From SG8-41 sp963802355 (lineage in GTDB: Bacteria > Pseudomonadota > Gammaproteobacteria > Burkholderiales > SG8-41), in the NCBI GenBank assembly GCA_963802355.1, contig CAWDIV010000019.1:310001-374000 (forward strand): a DNA stretch of 64,000 nt, written 5' to 3'. The translations under genes were made by a program, and so were the position numbers. Under the pieces are notes generated by a model, which was given only the letters and a program-made list of their open reading frames with translations, did no database searches and had not been told where the DNA came from. Below, in pieces: positions 25,813 to 34,231 of the stretch. The first letter of the stretch is position 1. Each line of letters opens with the position of its first letter.

Positions 25813-26170
25813 TAAGATCGTACGGCAGCTCGATCGCGGCGTGGAGCGCCTCGATCCGGTCACGCTCGAGCGGCTGGCTGCCGCGCGCAAGGTCGCGCTA
25901 TCTCATTACCGCGAGCGGCCTGAACCGGTGTTCGGCCTCGCATGGGCCGTGAACGCGATTTCCCATAGAGCCGCGCAGCGCCCTCATGGCGCCCGCTATC
26001 TGATTGTCGTCGCCGCGCTGGCCCTCGGGCTGATCGGTGTTGTGTACTGGCAGACGATGACGCCGAATGACTTCTCCGAAATCGACGTCAAGCTGCTTAC
26101 CGACGACTTACCGCTCGATGCGTACCTCGACAGAGGCTTCGATTCCTGGTTAAAACGCGCGCCCCACTGA
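25787..26170 (+). CDS. DUF3619 family membrane protein
   Basis: A 127-residue protein with a cytosolic N-terminus (ELAGKIVRQLDRGVERLDPVTLERLAAARKVAL), one transmembrane helix at ~70-88 (YLIVVAALALGLIGVVYW) and a short periplasmic tail with the family ending FSEIDVKLLTDDLPLDAYLDRGFDSWL. DUF3619 proteins usually sit behind an ECF sigma factor and may act as its membrane partner; here the sigma gene is only a remnant. GGGGAATTGAGTC precedes the ATG. The protein looks intact; its role is unknown. Confidence 0.8.
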   Translation: MNPDDELAGKIVRQLDRGVERLDPVTLERLAAARKVALSHYRERPEPVFGLAWAVNAISHRAAQRPHGARYLIVVAALALGLIGVVYWQTMTPNDFSEIDVKLLTDDLPLDAYLDRGFDSWLKRAPH

Positions 26171-26195
26171 TCGACGACGGGTCATCTAACTGTAG

Positions 26196-26310
26196 TAGTC
26201 GCGACTTGATCTGACTGCACGTGTCTGGTTTCGCCTATCGCGACCGACCGCTTTGGAGAGCGGCGTAGGCCCGGTATCGACCCCAACCGGTCATAGCAAG
26301 TTCTCGGTAG
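26196..26310. repeat. ~110-bp dispersed repeat (second copy at 39256-39370)
   Basis: Shared blocks with 39256-39370 include AGTCGCGACTTGATCTG, GTGTCTGGTTTCGCCT, CGCGACCGACCGCTTT and GAGCGGCGTAGGCCCGG; more than 80% of positions agree. A weaker relative begins near 26579 (GTGGTCGCAACTTGACC). Non-coding; it contains a GACCGACCGCTTT-centred imperfect palindrome. Confidence 0.8.
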
Positions 26311-26355
26311 CGGACATACATTAGTTGTCGGCTGGCCGGGGATCTCAGGCGTACG

Positions 26356-26575
26356 CTACTGAGGTTTGATCCCAGCATCTTTCGCGATTTTGCCGAATAT
26401 GACGTGCCAATCTGCGTATCGTTTTCGGAGTTCTTCCGGAGTGCTTGGCGTGAGTTCATATCCTGTTTCAGGAATCGGTCACGCAAATCCGGCGCGGCCA
26501 GTGCGCGGCCGATCGCCGTGTTGAGCTAAGTGACAATGTCATGGCCCATCCCCACCGGGCCCAAAGCATTGAGTT
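26356..26575 (-). pseudogene. 3' remnant of a Bug/TctC receptor gene
   Basis: Read across frames, the minus strand gives the end of a Bug receptor: GPGGMGHDIVT, LNTAIGRALAAPDLRDRFLK, YELTPSTPEELRKRYADWH and FGKIAKDAGIKPQ followed by a stop. There is an internal stop after DIVT and a frame change after RFLKQ, and no upstream two thirds. It is a decayed fragment inside a 680-base region without an intact gene. Confidence 0.7.
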
Positions 26576-26827
26576 TGTAGTGGTCGCAACTTGACCTGGC
26601 AGGTATCCTGCCGCCAGCTGCGCAGTGTCTGCGAAAGGCCAGAGCGGCTAGGGCGCGGTCGACCGTAGGATGTGCAGAGCCGCCCACCGCGCAGCCGATG
26701 TAGTCAGAATCGCGCGCTTAGTCTCGTGACGCACGAGAGCGGGCAGGTCGGAGGGGCCTGTTCCCCCGAACAAACCGAAAACTCGCCGACACCTCCCCAA
26801 AGGGCGATCTTATGGATAGACTGTCCA

Positions 26828-26841
26828 AACTGTGAACAGTT
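26828..26841 (+). promoter_or_regulatory. Candidate operator of the GntR regulator
   Basis: The palindrome AACTGT-GA-ACAGTT lies 10 bases before the ATG of the GntR gene. Its core ACTGT-N2-ACAGT recurs at 27580-27591 ahead of the next gene. FCD-type GntR proteins bind short palindromes with central spacers. Confidence 0.6.
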
Positions 26842-26851
26842 GACAAAAACC

Positions 26852-27541
26852 ATGAGTGATTTGGCCGATACGAACGACGACACGCCCCTCGCCCTGCTGC
26901 AGAGACATTCACTCACATCCGCTCTCAAGGAGGAGCTCGAGCGTTTGATCGTTGACGGCGAGATCAGGGTCGGCGAGCGGGTCAACGAGAGCAGCCTGGC
27001 TGCGAGGTTCGGGACAAGTCGCGGTCCGCTGCGCGAAGCGCTTCAGGCGCTTGCGGAACAAGGCTTGGTTTCCTTTACCAGGAATCGCGGCGCATTCGTG
27101 CGCGCGCTATCGCTGGAAGAGGCCGAAGAGTTGTACGACCTGCGCGCCGCTCTCGACGACGAGGCCGGCCGCAAGCTTGCCGGCAAGCTCACTCCAGAAC
27201 AGAACACCACTCTGGAAAGCTTGCTTCATGAGATGGATGTCCAAGCCAAAGCGGCAAACATTGCCGCTTATTACCTGAACAACCTCAAGTTCCATGACCT
27301 GCTGGTGACGTACGCCGGGAACCGCCGCCTGGCCTCGATCTACCGCCGTATTACGCGGGAGCTGCATCTTTTTCGGCTGCAGGGCATCGAGGCGGACGGT
27401 CCTGCCCTTTCGAACAGCGAGCATTGGCTGGTATTGCGGGCGATTCAGACCGGCGACCCTGAGGCTGTGTCGCACGCTGTGCGCAACCATATCGGGGGTG
27501 CCCGGGTTCGCATGCGGAAGGCGGACGCCACAAAGGGCTGA
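26852..27541 (+). CDS. GntR-family transcriptional regulator, FCD (FadR) subfamily
   Basis: A 229-residue regulator. Residues ~20-85 form the winged helix (LKEELERLIVDGEIRVGERV, SSLAARFGTSRGPLREALQALAEQGLV, RNRGAFVRALS). Residues ~95-220 form the helical FCD ligand domain, with LYDLRAALDDEA, FHDLLVTYAGNRRL and the metal-binding-type histidines in LKFHDLLV, SNSEHWLVLRAI and AVRNHI. ATG 26852 was chosen by homology; the longer frame reads through filler. It probably represses itself and the downstream DUF6351 gene, from the shared palindrome. Typical ligands are organic acids; the ligand here is unknown. Confidence 0.9.
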   Translation: MSDLADTNDDTPLALLQRHSLTSALKEELERLIVDGEIRVGERVNESSLAARFGTSRGPLREALQALAEQGLVSFTRNRGAFVRALSLEEAEELYDLRAALDDEAGRKLAGKLTPEQNTTLESLLHEMDVQAKAANIAAYYLNNLKFHDLLVTYAGNRRLASIYRRITRELHLFRLQGIEADGPALSNSEHWLVLRAIQTGDPEAVSHAVRNHIGGARVRMRKADATKG

Positions 27542-27579
27542 CTCTCACCATGCGGATCAACGGACCCCGTTGACTGCTT

Positions 27580-27591
27580 ACTGTTGACAGT
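27580..27591 (+). promoter_or_regulatory. Candidate GntR operator upstream of the DUF6351-like gene
   Basis: ACTGT-TG-ACAGT, 105 bases before the start of the next gene, with the same ACTGT-N2-ACAGT pattern as the site in the GntR promoter. TTGACTGCTTACTGTTGACAG includes two TTGAC words that could serve as -35 elements. Confidence 0.55.
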
Positions 27592-27695
27592 TGGCAGAAC
27601 AGAGCGCCAAATAGGCAACGAAGTCGGATGGGACGCGCGCTTTAACGCTTCGATCCGGCTGGGGTGTCTCCGAAATTCTTCAGGGGGAGCAAATC

Positions 27696-29898
27696 ATGAA
27701 ACTGAAACCGCTGCTGGCGGCGCTTGCCATTTCTGCCGCGCTGCCGTTCCTAGCCGATTCGACTGCCGCACCCGGATCGCCATTCGGCATCAAGACGCTT
27801 TCAACGCACCCGGACCGCGTGAGCGGCGGCAGTGTGCTGGTCGAGGTGAGCTATCCGCACGCCAACAAGAACAATCCGCTCGTCATCACGCTGAACGGCC
27901 AAGACATCACCAGCACTTTCCGCCCTGGCAACTCGGCTAACACGCTGATGGGACTCGTCACGGGACTCGTTACCGGAAAGAACACGCTCGCGGTCGAAGG
28001 CAAGGGCTGGGGCGTACCCGCGCAGACGGTTGAGCTCACGAACTACTCGATCAAGGGTCCGATCATCTCGGGGCCGTACCTCCAGCCCTTCATCTGCCAG
28101 ACCGATGTCTTCAATCTGCCGGCGGGCCTGGGCACGCTCGGCGCGCCGCTCGACACCGACTGCTCGGTGGCGACACGCGTCCACTACCTCTATAGGTCGA
28201 CCGCCGGCGGCGCCTTCCGGGCGCTTCCGAGCACGACCGCGCTGCCGGGCGATGTGGCAATGACCACCACGCGCCACGGCGTGACGGTTCCCTTCGTGGT
28301 GCGCCTGGAGACCGGCACCATGAATCGCGGGATCTACCAGAACGTGGTGCTGCACGATCCGACGAGCGAGCCGGCGCCGAGCCCGTTCTCGCCACCAAAG
28401 GGATGGAACAAGGGCCTGATCCACACCCACGGCGGCGGCTGCCCGAGCGGCTGGTACGTCCAGGGCAATGCGCAGGGCGTGAACCCGGTGACCGGCGTGA
28501 ACATCACGCGCCTCGGCGAAGGCTGGGGGATCATCGTCAACACGCTGACGCCCCCCGGGACCAGTTGCAACATGATCGTCGCCGCCGAATCGGCCATGAT
28601 GGGCAAGGAGCACTTCATCGAGACCTTCGGCGTGCCCGCCTACACCATCAGCCTGGGCAGCTCGGGCGGCGCTATCACCACGCAGGATATCGCCGACATC
28701 TTGCCCGGCCTGTTCGACGGCGGAATCCCGATCTCGACCTTCACGGACTCGTTCTCGATCGGCAACGCCGCGAGCGACGCACGCCTGCTCACGAACTACC
28801 TGGTGCTCAAAAATCCTCCCGGCTGGACCGAAGCGCAGAAGGTCGCAGTGAGCGGCTATAAGGGCATGGTGGCCTTCCTCGACGACGCCCTGGAGTCGGC
28901 GCGCATGGATCCGGTGCCGGGGCGCATCGACTTCCCTGGCTACGAGTCGGCGGAGTGGAAAGCCGCGGTCCCGGTCGCGCTGCGCTATCACCCGGTGACC
29001 AACCCCACGGGCGCGCGCCCGACAATCTTCGACGTCGCGCGCAACATCTACGGCGTCGACCCGAAGACCGGCTTCGCGCTGCGGCCGTGGGACAACGTCG
29101 GGGTGCAGTACGGCCTCAAGGCGCTGAACGACGGCGTCATCAGCGTGCAGCAGTTTCTCGATCTGAACGAGTTCGTTGGGGGTTTCGACATCGACGCGAA
29201 CTATATTCCACAGCGCACCGTGGCCGATCTCGGCGCCCTCAAGCGCATCTACCAGAGCGGCATGACGCTCTACGGCGGCAACGGGCTCGCCTCCATCCCG
29301 GTGCTCGATGGCGGCGGCTACAACGAGACGAGCGGCCACCACTACGCCGTGTACCACTTCATGGTGCGCGCGCGCATGCTGCGGGCGAACGGCGACTTCG
29401 ATAACCACATCATGTGGCGCGGACCCGCGCAAAACGAAGCCAACTGGCAGGCGATGGTGCGCTGGGTGGAGGCGATCAAGGCCGACACTTCGAGCGCCGA
29501 TCAGCGCGTGAAAGTGCGCCGCGAACAAACCGGCCGACATCGTGGACGGGTGCTGGGATACTTCGACGAGCCCGCCGACGTTCATCGCCGAGCTGCAGAC
29601 GCTCAGCAGCCAGCCCGACTCCCAGTGCAACACCCGGTTCCCGTCGTGGATCATCCCGCGCATGGTCGCCGGGGGCCCGCTCACGTCTGACATCATGAAG
29701 TGCCAGCTGAAGCCCGTGGACATGGGCGACTACACCGTGCCGTTTACAGGCGACGAGATGGGTCGGCTGCTGCGCGTCTTCGCCGATGGCGTGTGCGACT
29801 GGTCGAAGCCCGGCGTCAATCAGACCCCCAGCGTGACCTGGCCGTCGTTCGGCCCCTCGCCCGACAACCTGGTCTTCGACGTGACTCACCCTCAATAA
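27696..29898 (+). pseudogene. Large exported DUF6351-like protein, frameshifted near the end
   Basis: Signal peptide KLKPLLAALAISAALPFLADSTAA; then a beta-rich N-terminal domain (FGIKTLSTHPDRVSGGSVLV, NPLVITLNGQDITSTF) and an alpha/beta-hydrolase-like core with KGLIHTHGGGCPSGWY and a GSSGG nucleophile elbow in YTISLGSSGGAITTQDIAD. The order fits the DUF6351 family as I know it, which is found in soil and aquatic bacteria and may hydrolyse esters. The frame breaks at about 29505-29530: one extra base separates VKVRR from NKPADIVDGCWDTST; the shifted last ~120 residues end FGPSPDNLVFDVTHPQ. Without the extra base the protein would be about 733 residues. It lies next to the GntR gene. Confidence 0.75.
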
Positions 29899-29943
29899 AC
29901 TCGACGACAAAGACGACGACCTAGAAGCAACGAAGCTGGAGCA

Positions 29944-29971
29944 CGCCACGGGCGCTTGCCCGTGGCGTTTA
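29944..29971 (+). terminator. Terminator hairpin after the DUF6351-like gene
   Basis: CGCCACGGGC-GCTT-GCCCGTGGCG perfect 10-bp stem followed by TTTAT. Confidence 0.8.
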
Positions 29972-30446
29972 TCGCGTCAACATTTCTGAGGCTGGAGGCA
30001 ATAGGAAGAGAGCAAGACTGATGTCGGTCGGCTTCAGCGGTACTACGAACGTCTCCGCCACCCCACCGCCGCCCGGCCTGTCCCTCGCGGGCGTCCGGTT
30101 GATCATCGCTGATCACGCCTTGGGGCTTCCCGTGTTGCGTGCGCTTTCCTTGTGTTACGGCCTGCACACTCGCGCTGTCACCGTATTTCGTGACACGCTA
30201 ACCGAAGGCTTCAACCATTTCGTTGCCTCCATAGTTGCTCCGGTTGCTTCCGGCTGGAGCAGGCGCCGGGTGGGCTTGCATCCACTGGAAAAGCGCCGCC
30301 TTATCACGGCGCACACCCGAAGCGGACATTCAGGTCTGGGAAACCGGGCCCCTCACAGAGGCCGAAATCGTAACTCCGATCCGCGCCCGGGCCCCGGTCA
30401 ATCGTCGACATAGGTTCGGCGGCTTGGCCGGGGGCGCAATTGCTCG
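29972..30446. other. Non-coding remnant region ahead of the cassette cluster
   Basis: A 393-base plus-strand frame is open at 30021-30413 but its translation (PPPPGLSLAGVRLIIADHAL, later RSGHSGLGNRAPHRGRN) does not look like a protein; I regard it as chance. GTTCGGC at 30414-30420 could be a decayed R'' box of a final attC after the VOC gene, but no convincing partner arm is visible. Confidence 0.4.
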
Positions 30447-30797
30447 TTACTCATGCTGCAGGATGTTGATCAATTTTCCGAATGGATCACGGACGTAGAA
30501 TCTGCGCACTCCCCACGGCTCAGTCGCCGGGCCGTATTCGATAGCGATACCCGCCTTTCGGACTCTCATTAGAGCCTCTTCAACATTGTCTACTTCAATC
30601 GACATATCCGGGACGGCCGTACCAGAACCCCCTTCGGACATCACGCTGACCTGAATCGTCATCCTTGAGCTTGAGCCGTATGTTCGTACCCAGCCAAGGT
30701 CCATAAGGACCTTGAGGCCGAGAACCTCTTCATAGAAGGCGCTTGCCTTATCTACGTCGGACGTAGCGACATTTGAGACGATGCGCTTGATCTTCAC
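30447..30797 (-). CDS. VOC (glyoxalase/dioxygenase fold) protein, integron cassette
   Basis: A 116-residue protein made of two beta-alpha-beta-beta-beta units: KIKRIVSNVATSDVDKASAF YEEVLGLKVLMDLG, then MSIEVDNVEEALMRVRKAGI and the end VRRFYVRDPFGKLINILQHE. This is the glyoxalase/bleomycin-resistance fold, with the metal-ligand Glu of the last strand possibly replaced. GTG 30797 follows AAGGAGCATCG and lies 14 bases after an attC box, as in integron cassettes; the longer frame to 30857 runs through the attC site. Substrate unknown. Confidence 0.85.
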   Translation of the reverse strand: MKIKRIVSNVATSDVDKASAFYEEVLGLKVLMDLGWVRTYGSSSRMTIQVSVMSEGGSGTAVPDMSIEVDNVEEALMRVRKAGIAIEYGPATEPWGVRRFYVRDPFGKLINILQHE

Positions 30798-30811
30798 CGA
30801 TGCTCCTTGAT

Positions 30812-30893
30812 CCCTAACGCTACGCGTCAGGCGCGGCTGGAAGCTGAAGCGCAGCATAAGCTGTAAGCCGTCGCCTGCACGCCATAGTTAGAC
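30812..30893 (-). other. attC site between the GNAT and VOC cassettes
   Basis: On the minus strand, GTCTAAC (30893-30887, perfect R'') to GTTAGGG (30818-30812, R' with one mismatch), 82 bp. The two halves pair well: CAGGCGACGGCT faces the complement of AGCCGCGCCTG with one bulged base, and GGCGTG faces CGCG(T)C. It lies between the GNAT stop and the VOC ribosome site. Confidence 0.88.
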
Positions 30894-30927
30894 TATGTCT
30901 GCCTTCGCAGGCGCGGTGATACAGGTC

Positions 30928-31515
30928 TCAGCGCCGTGGTGTACGGAGCATCGGAAAGATAGGCGGCGACGTCCCCACCTGAATGGTGCCCAGTAACTCA
31001 AACCCGTGCCGTTCATAGAGCGGAATGTTCTTTGGGTTGGAGGATTCAAGATAGGCCAGCGCGTGGTCGCGATCGCACGGGAGAAGGGCGTGTTGCATTA
31101 ACGCCGCGCCGTACCCTTTGCCCTGGTGAAACGGATCGACCCCAATGAACGGCAAATACCAATGCGGCTCCCCCGGGTGGTAGCGCCCCATCTGTTCGAA
31201 TACCGCAGCGCCGTCCTTTTGCACCTGCGCGGACCCGGTGCGTTGCAGCAGTGTGATCAGCGCGTCTTCGTCATGGCGGACCTCTGGCGGCAACCACAGC
31301 GCCGCCCCGGCATAGCCGTCCACGTAGTAGGCGCTCTCGTGGGCAAACGCGTTGCCCCCGAATACCCTGACGAAGCTCGGGAAATGCATGAGGTACTGAT
31401 TCGGATCAGGCCATGTCCAACGCGCAGCAGGGTCCGCGCTAAACGCCAGTACCACGACAGCGATGGCTGGAGCTTCATCGGATACCGTGGCGGTCTTGAT
31501 GATCGGTGTTGTCAT
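30928..31515 (-). CDS. GNAT-family N-acetyltransferase, integron cassette
   Basis: A 195-residue acetyltransferase. The acetyl-CoA-binding motif A is at ~124-145 (LPFIGVDPFHQGKGYGAALM), followed by motif B (LESSNPKNIPLYERHGFELL) with the Tyr and the GF turn. The N-terminal half (IAVVVLAFSADPAARWTWPD) is typical of the subfamily annotated as GNAT or toxin-resistance acetyltransferases. It is bounded by attC sites on both sides and begins 41 bases from the upstream one, so it is a mobile cassette. Acceptor substrate unknown; antibiotic acetylation cannot be assumed. Confidence 0.9.
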   Translation of the reverse strand: MTTPIIKTATVSDEAPAIAVVVLAFSADPAARWTWPDPNQYLMHFPSFVRVFGGNAFAHESAYYVDGYAGAALWLPPEVRHDEDALITLLQRTGSAQVQKDGAAVFEQMGRYHPGEPHWYLPFIGVDPFHQGKGYGAALMQHALLPCDRDHALAYLESSNPKNIPLYERHGFELLGTIQVGTSPPIFPMLRTPRR

Positions 31516-31556
31516 GAGGTCTGCGTCCGAACGGAAACCGTCTAGGATTTTGGGAA

Positions 31557-31599
31557 GTCTAACGTTTGAGCTCAGGTCGGCTGGAGCGAGGGGTTAGGC
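31557..31599 (-). other. attC site between the DUF1579-like and GNAT cassettes (short form)
   Basis: On the minus strand, GCCTAAC (perfect R'') to GTTAGAC (perfect R'), 43 bp. Inner arms GCTCCAG and CTGAGC pair with one bulged base around a CCGAC loop. It is shorter than most attC sites, but both core boxes are exact and the position between stop and start is right. Confidence 0.75.
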
Positions 31600-31610
31600 C
31601 GCGTGTCGGG

Positions 31611-32183
31611 CTATGGTTTCCTTGTATAGACGTACTCGAAAGCTAGAAACTCAACCTTAGGTAGTACCGTCTGCGGGGTCAGGAATAGACGGACGGTCTG
31701 CTTGTCGTCGTTGATGGTACCAATCGTCAAGCGGTAAGCGAACCTCACGTTCTTGGAATTTCCCCATTCAGGTGCCAAGAATGAACCGCCCTGGAGCTTT
31801 ACCTCCCCCGCAGCACTTGAACCTTGGACAGGTGCACTTCGCTGCACCATGAGCTGCGAAGCGCGAGTGTCGAGCGACGTGTACTCGTACCTGGCTGTCA
31901 CTGCGTTGTAGTTGAAGAGTGCGCTGCGAACGAAAGCGCCGGGTTGATCGGGTCGTTCGTCAGCAGGGCGCATGACCTCTTCCAGGTACATACCACGGAT
32001 GATCCGCCGTTGAGCGATCGCGGCGGGGAGCGCGATCGGCTCAGCCTTTGGGCCCGGCCACATGCGTTGCTGTACCTCCCATGTTCCGACCATCTTCGAG
32101 AGAAGACCCGCTGGATCCTGCGCAAGTACGTGCGCGCTCCAGAGACAGAGGAGATTCAGGGTAACGACGCGAAGGAACGACAT
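31611..32183 (-). CDS. Exported protein, DUF1579-like, integron cassette
   Basis: A 190-residue protein with a signal peptide (MSFLRVVTLNLLCLWSAHVLA) and a single beta-barrel-like domain: SKMVGTWEVQQRMWPGP, AQRRIIRGMYLEEVM, FNYNAVTARYEYTSLDTRAS and VKLQGGSFLAPEWGNSKNV. The GTWEV start and alternating strands resemble DUF1579/lipocalin-type domains; I am not certain of the family. ATG 32183 has AGAAGGTG upstream; the longer frame lacks a ribosome site. Flanked by attC sites. Confidence 0.75.
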   Translation of the reverse strand: MSFLRVVTLNLLCLWSAHVLAQDPAGLLSKMVGTWEVQQRMWPGPKAEPIALPAAIAQRRIIRGMYLEEVMRPADERPDQPGAFVRSALFNYNAVTARYEYTSLDTRASQLMVQRSAPVQGSSAAGEVKLQGGSFLAPEWGNSKNVRFAYRLTIGTINDDKQTVRLFLTPQTVLPKVEFLAFEYVYTRKP

Positions 32184-32258
32184 AAGACACCTTCTGCAGC
32201 AAGAGGTGAACAGAACTTGGCAGTCTTTGAGCTGTGAGTGTGCTGGACGCATTGCGCG

Positions 32259-32355
32259 GGCTAACGATAGAGCTCACCTGCCCGGCGGGCGCGGTCGGCT
32301 GTGAACTACAGAAAGCCGACAGGCCCACCGGGTCAGGTGCAGCGCCGGGTTCGGC
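32259..32355 (-). other. attC site between the hydrolase and DUF1579-like cassettes
   Basis: On the minus strand, GCCGAAC (R'' with one mismatch) to GTTAGCC (R' with one mismatch), 97 bp. The halves pair over a long distance: CACCTGACCCGG faces CCGGGCAGGTG with one bulged A, and GTCGGCT faces AGCCGAC. The long terminal stem-loop is typical of larger attC sites. Confidence 0.85.
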
Positions 32356-32383
32356 CGCTCACGGGCGTTGTCATCACCTTGGC

Positions 32384-33286
32384 TCATTGCTGTTTAACCA
32401 TCAAGTGCTTCCGCAGAAAGTCGATCTGGTCCCTGATGACTCGCGCGCGCACGTCCGGGCGGTAGAAGTCGAAGTGGGCGCAGGGGTAGATCTTGAGTTC
32501 GCCCTGCGGCGCGTTATCCGCTATCTGGCGTGGCAGCTCCACCGGTGATTCGCGGTCGTGTTCCGCGAGACACACCAGGACGGGCATTCCAAGCCGATGC
32601 GCCCGGGCACCCGGTTTGTATCGCATCATCTCGAACAAGGCCCGAGGTGCGACTTGGTTCCTCCACTGGAGGCTGTGGATCGCATCGATGGCCTGCTGGG
32701 CTTGAGGGGAAGCCATCACGGCCAGTTCGCCGGTCGTGCCTACGGCACGAATGTAGTAGGGCGAACATCCAAGCCACCCGCGGACGGCATCCGTCACCAT
32801 CGCGCCCAGCAGCCTGAGCGTCGCAGCCACCGTGCGGCCTTCCACCCGCTTTGGAAAGCCGTTGAACGGGACTTGGGCCACCACGGCGGCGATCCGGGGA
32901 TCGTCGGCGGCAACCGCGATCACGTGGCCGCCGCCCAGGGACGTCCCCCACAGCGCGACCCGTTCCGGATCGATGCCGGCGTGGCTGCGGGCACACCGGA
33001 TCGCGGCGTGGAAGTCCTCTTGTTGATCCTTGATGCGAACCAGTTGGCGCGGGGCGCCGTCGCTCTCGCCGAAGTGCCGATAGTCAAAGGTCAGTGCGGC
33101 GAAGCCGGCTTCGGCAAAGGCTTGCGCAGCTGCTTGAATCGACGGCGTGTCCTGCGTACCACTGAAGCCGGTGCCCACCACGACACACGGCACGAGTCCG
33201 CCGCCCCTGACGGGGGGGTAGACGTAGCCGACACAGGTCACGCCGCCCGAGTCAAAGCGTATCTTGGTGCGCTCAATCGTAGCCAT
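32384..33286 (-). CDS. Alpha/beta hydrolase (dienelactone-hydrolase-like), integron cassette
   Basis: A 300-residue cytosolic hydrolase. The oxyanion region is VVVGTGFSGTQDTPSIQAA, the nucleophile elbow is GTSLGGG (Ser of ALWGTSLGGGHV), the acid lies in PVLVCLAEHDRESPVE, and the His is in YPCAHFDFY. The DYRHFGESDG segment after the first strand is common in the X-Pro/DLH-like subgroup. ATG 33286 (MATIERTKIRFDSGG) begins the fold; 33319 is a longer alternative. Substrate unknown. Its 3' end is 28 bases from an attC site. Confidence 0.88.
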   Translation of the reverse strand: MATIERTKIRFDSGGVTCVGYVYPPVRGGGLVPCVVVGTGFSGTQDTPSIQAAAQAFAEAGFAALTFDYRHFGESDGAPRQLVRIKDQQEDFHAAIRCARSHAGIDPERVALWGTSLGGGHVIAVAADDPRIAAVVAQVPFNGFPKRVEGRTVAATLRLLGAMVTDAVRGWLGCSPYYIRAVGTTGELAVMASPQAQQAIDAIHSLQWRNQVAPRALFEMMRYKPGARAHRLGMPVLVCLAEHDRESPVELPRQIADNAPQGELKIYPCAHFDFYRPDVRARVIRDQIDFLRKHLMVKQQ

Positions 33287-33609
33287 TCTCTGCTCTACCG
33301 CATCGACACCTACCACCATCCGGCGGTCGCGGGGCGCGAATCGCGGAGTTGCACGGATACGAGCGGCCGAAACTAGTAGTAGTCGGACTAAAAGCCGATT
33401 TGCAAATCAGAATTGTGGGCGTGACGTTGTCATCTTTCAAGGTAGTCAATACGTTAGCCGAGAACGTTGTATAAGAGCGCAAGGTCAAATACGTTCAGTG
33501 GCAGCCCGGCAAAAGTAGCCGTGAACGTTCGCTTCTGGCCGCGAAGCGCCGGCTACTGGCCGCCCCCCAATCTTTAGATAGCGGCCGCCCGCAGTGACGC
33601 CGAAGGCGG
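33287..33609. other. Gap in the cassette cluster
   Basis: About 320 bases between the hydrolase start and the membrane-protein stop where an attC is expected. A GTTAGCC box lies at 33454-33460, but I see no convincing partner or pairing arms. TTTAGATAGCGGCCGC at about 33574-33589 resembles filler words near 36840 and 23960 (TTTCCAGATAGC), so the original site may have been replaced. Confidence 0.4.
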
Positions 33610-34137
33610 TCAGACGCGACGCGTTGATACTGACTCCCTTATCAGCGACACACGATTCAGATGCTTCCCGATTCTTAGGAAGACTATGAATACTGCGCCA
33701 GCGGCAGCAAACATTCGAACTACGTCGTATGTGCGCGAGGACGTAAGCCACGGAAACGTTCCGCTCAGCAGCGCAAAGACAGGTTCCGTAAGAATGTAGA
33801 AGCCGCCCCATACAAGGGTGAGCGTAGTAAGCGAGATGGGTGCGTTGAGACAGGAGAAATCCACTAGAAAATGCCTCGTTGGGTCAACGCGGCACCTCCC
33901 AAGGCAGAATCCAATTCCCACGATGCAGAACAGAGTCAGCAAAGCTAGCTCGATAAGCCATACAGCCCAGAAGAATTGGGGATCATTTGTTCGTGGAGTC
34001 GGAAAGAGAAACAAATAAGCTGGAATGATCCAAATAAGAAAGCTGGCTATGAGATACAGCGATTGTTCCCTGGCTGTAATGCGACCGGCTGCTAGATCGT
34101 CGCCCACGCCTTTTGCGTTGATTAGCCGGATGGTCAT
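33610..34137 (-). CDS. Integral membrane protein, integron cassette
   Basis: A 175-residue protein with about four hydrophobic segments: YLIASFLIWIIPAYLFLF, WAVWLIELALLTLFCIVGIG, LTTLTLVWGGFYILTEPVF and MFAAAGAVFIVFL. No family recognised. It is more AT-rich than the core genes. The ATG is only 8 bases after the R' box of an attC site, with no standard ribosome site, a feature seen in integron cassettes. Function unknown. Confidence 0.7.
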   Translation of the reverse strand: MTIRLINAKGVGDDLAAGRITAREQSLYLIASFLIWIIPAYLFLFPTPRTNDPQFFWAVWLIELALLTLFCIVGIGFCLGRCRVDPTRHFLVDFSCLNAPISLTTLTLVWGGFYILTEPVFALLSGTFPWLTSSRTYDVVRMFAAAGAVFIVFLRIGKHLNRVSLIRESVSTRRV

Positions 34138-34145
34138 TTGGAGTC

Positions 34146-34226
34146 AGCTAACGTTGCTGTTCAGGAGCCGCGTGCGGCGGCGCAATGCGCCGCTGCGCAG
34201 CGGTCCCTTGCAAAAGCGAGTTAGAC
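34146..34226 (-). other. attC site between the MOSC and membrane-protein cassettes
   Basis: On the minus strand, GTCTAAC (perfect R'') to GTTAGCT (R' with one mismatch), 81 bp. GCTTTTGCAAGGGACCGC faces the complement of GCGGCTCCTGAACAGC with bulges, and the centre GCGGCGCATTGCGCCGC is a strong hairpin. The R'' box starts 5 bases after the MOSC stop. Confidence 0.88.
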
Positions 34227-34231
34227 GTGTG

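Noticed and set aside
27801..29723. Minus-strand open frame of 640 codons opposite the DUF6351-like gene
   Set aside because: It is the antisense shadow of a GC-rich gene; its translation is His/Arg/Val-rich with no recognisable domain, while the plus strand has a signal peptide and a GSSGG elbow.
30021..30413. 130-residue plus-strand protein before the cassette cluster
   Set aside because: No ribosome site, no family resemblance, and a composition typical of filler sequence.
30369..30420. Terminal attC after the VOC cassette
   Set aside because: Only a GTTCGGC-type box is visible; the partner box and pairing arms are too weak to claim a site.
33287..33609. attC in the gap between hydrolase and membrane-protein cassettes
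   Set aside because: A GTTAGCC box is present at 33454-33460 but no second box with compatible arms could be found by eye.
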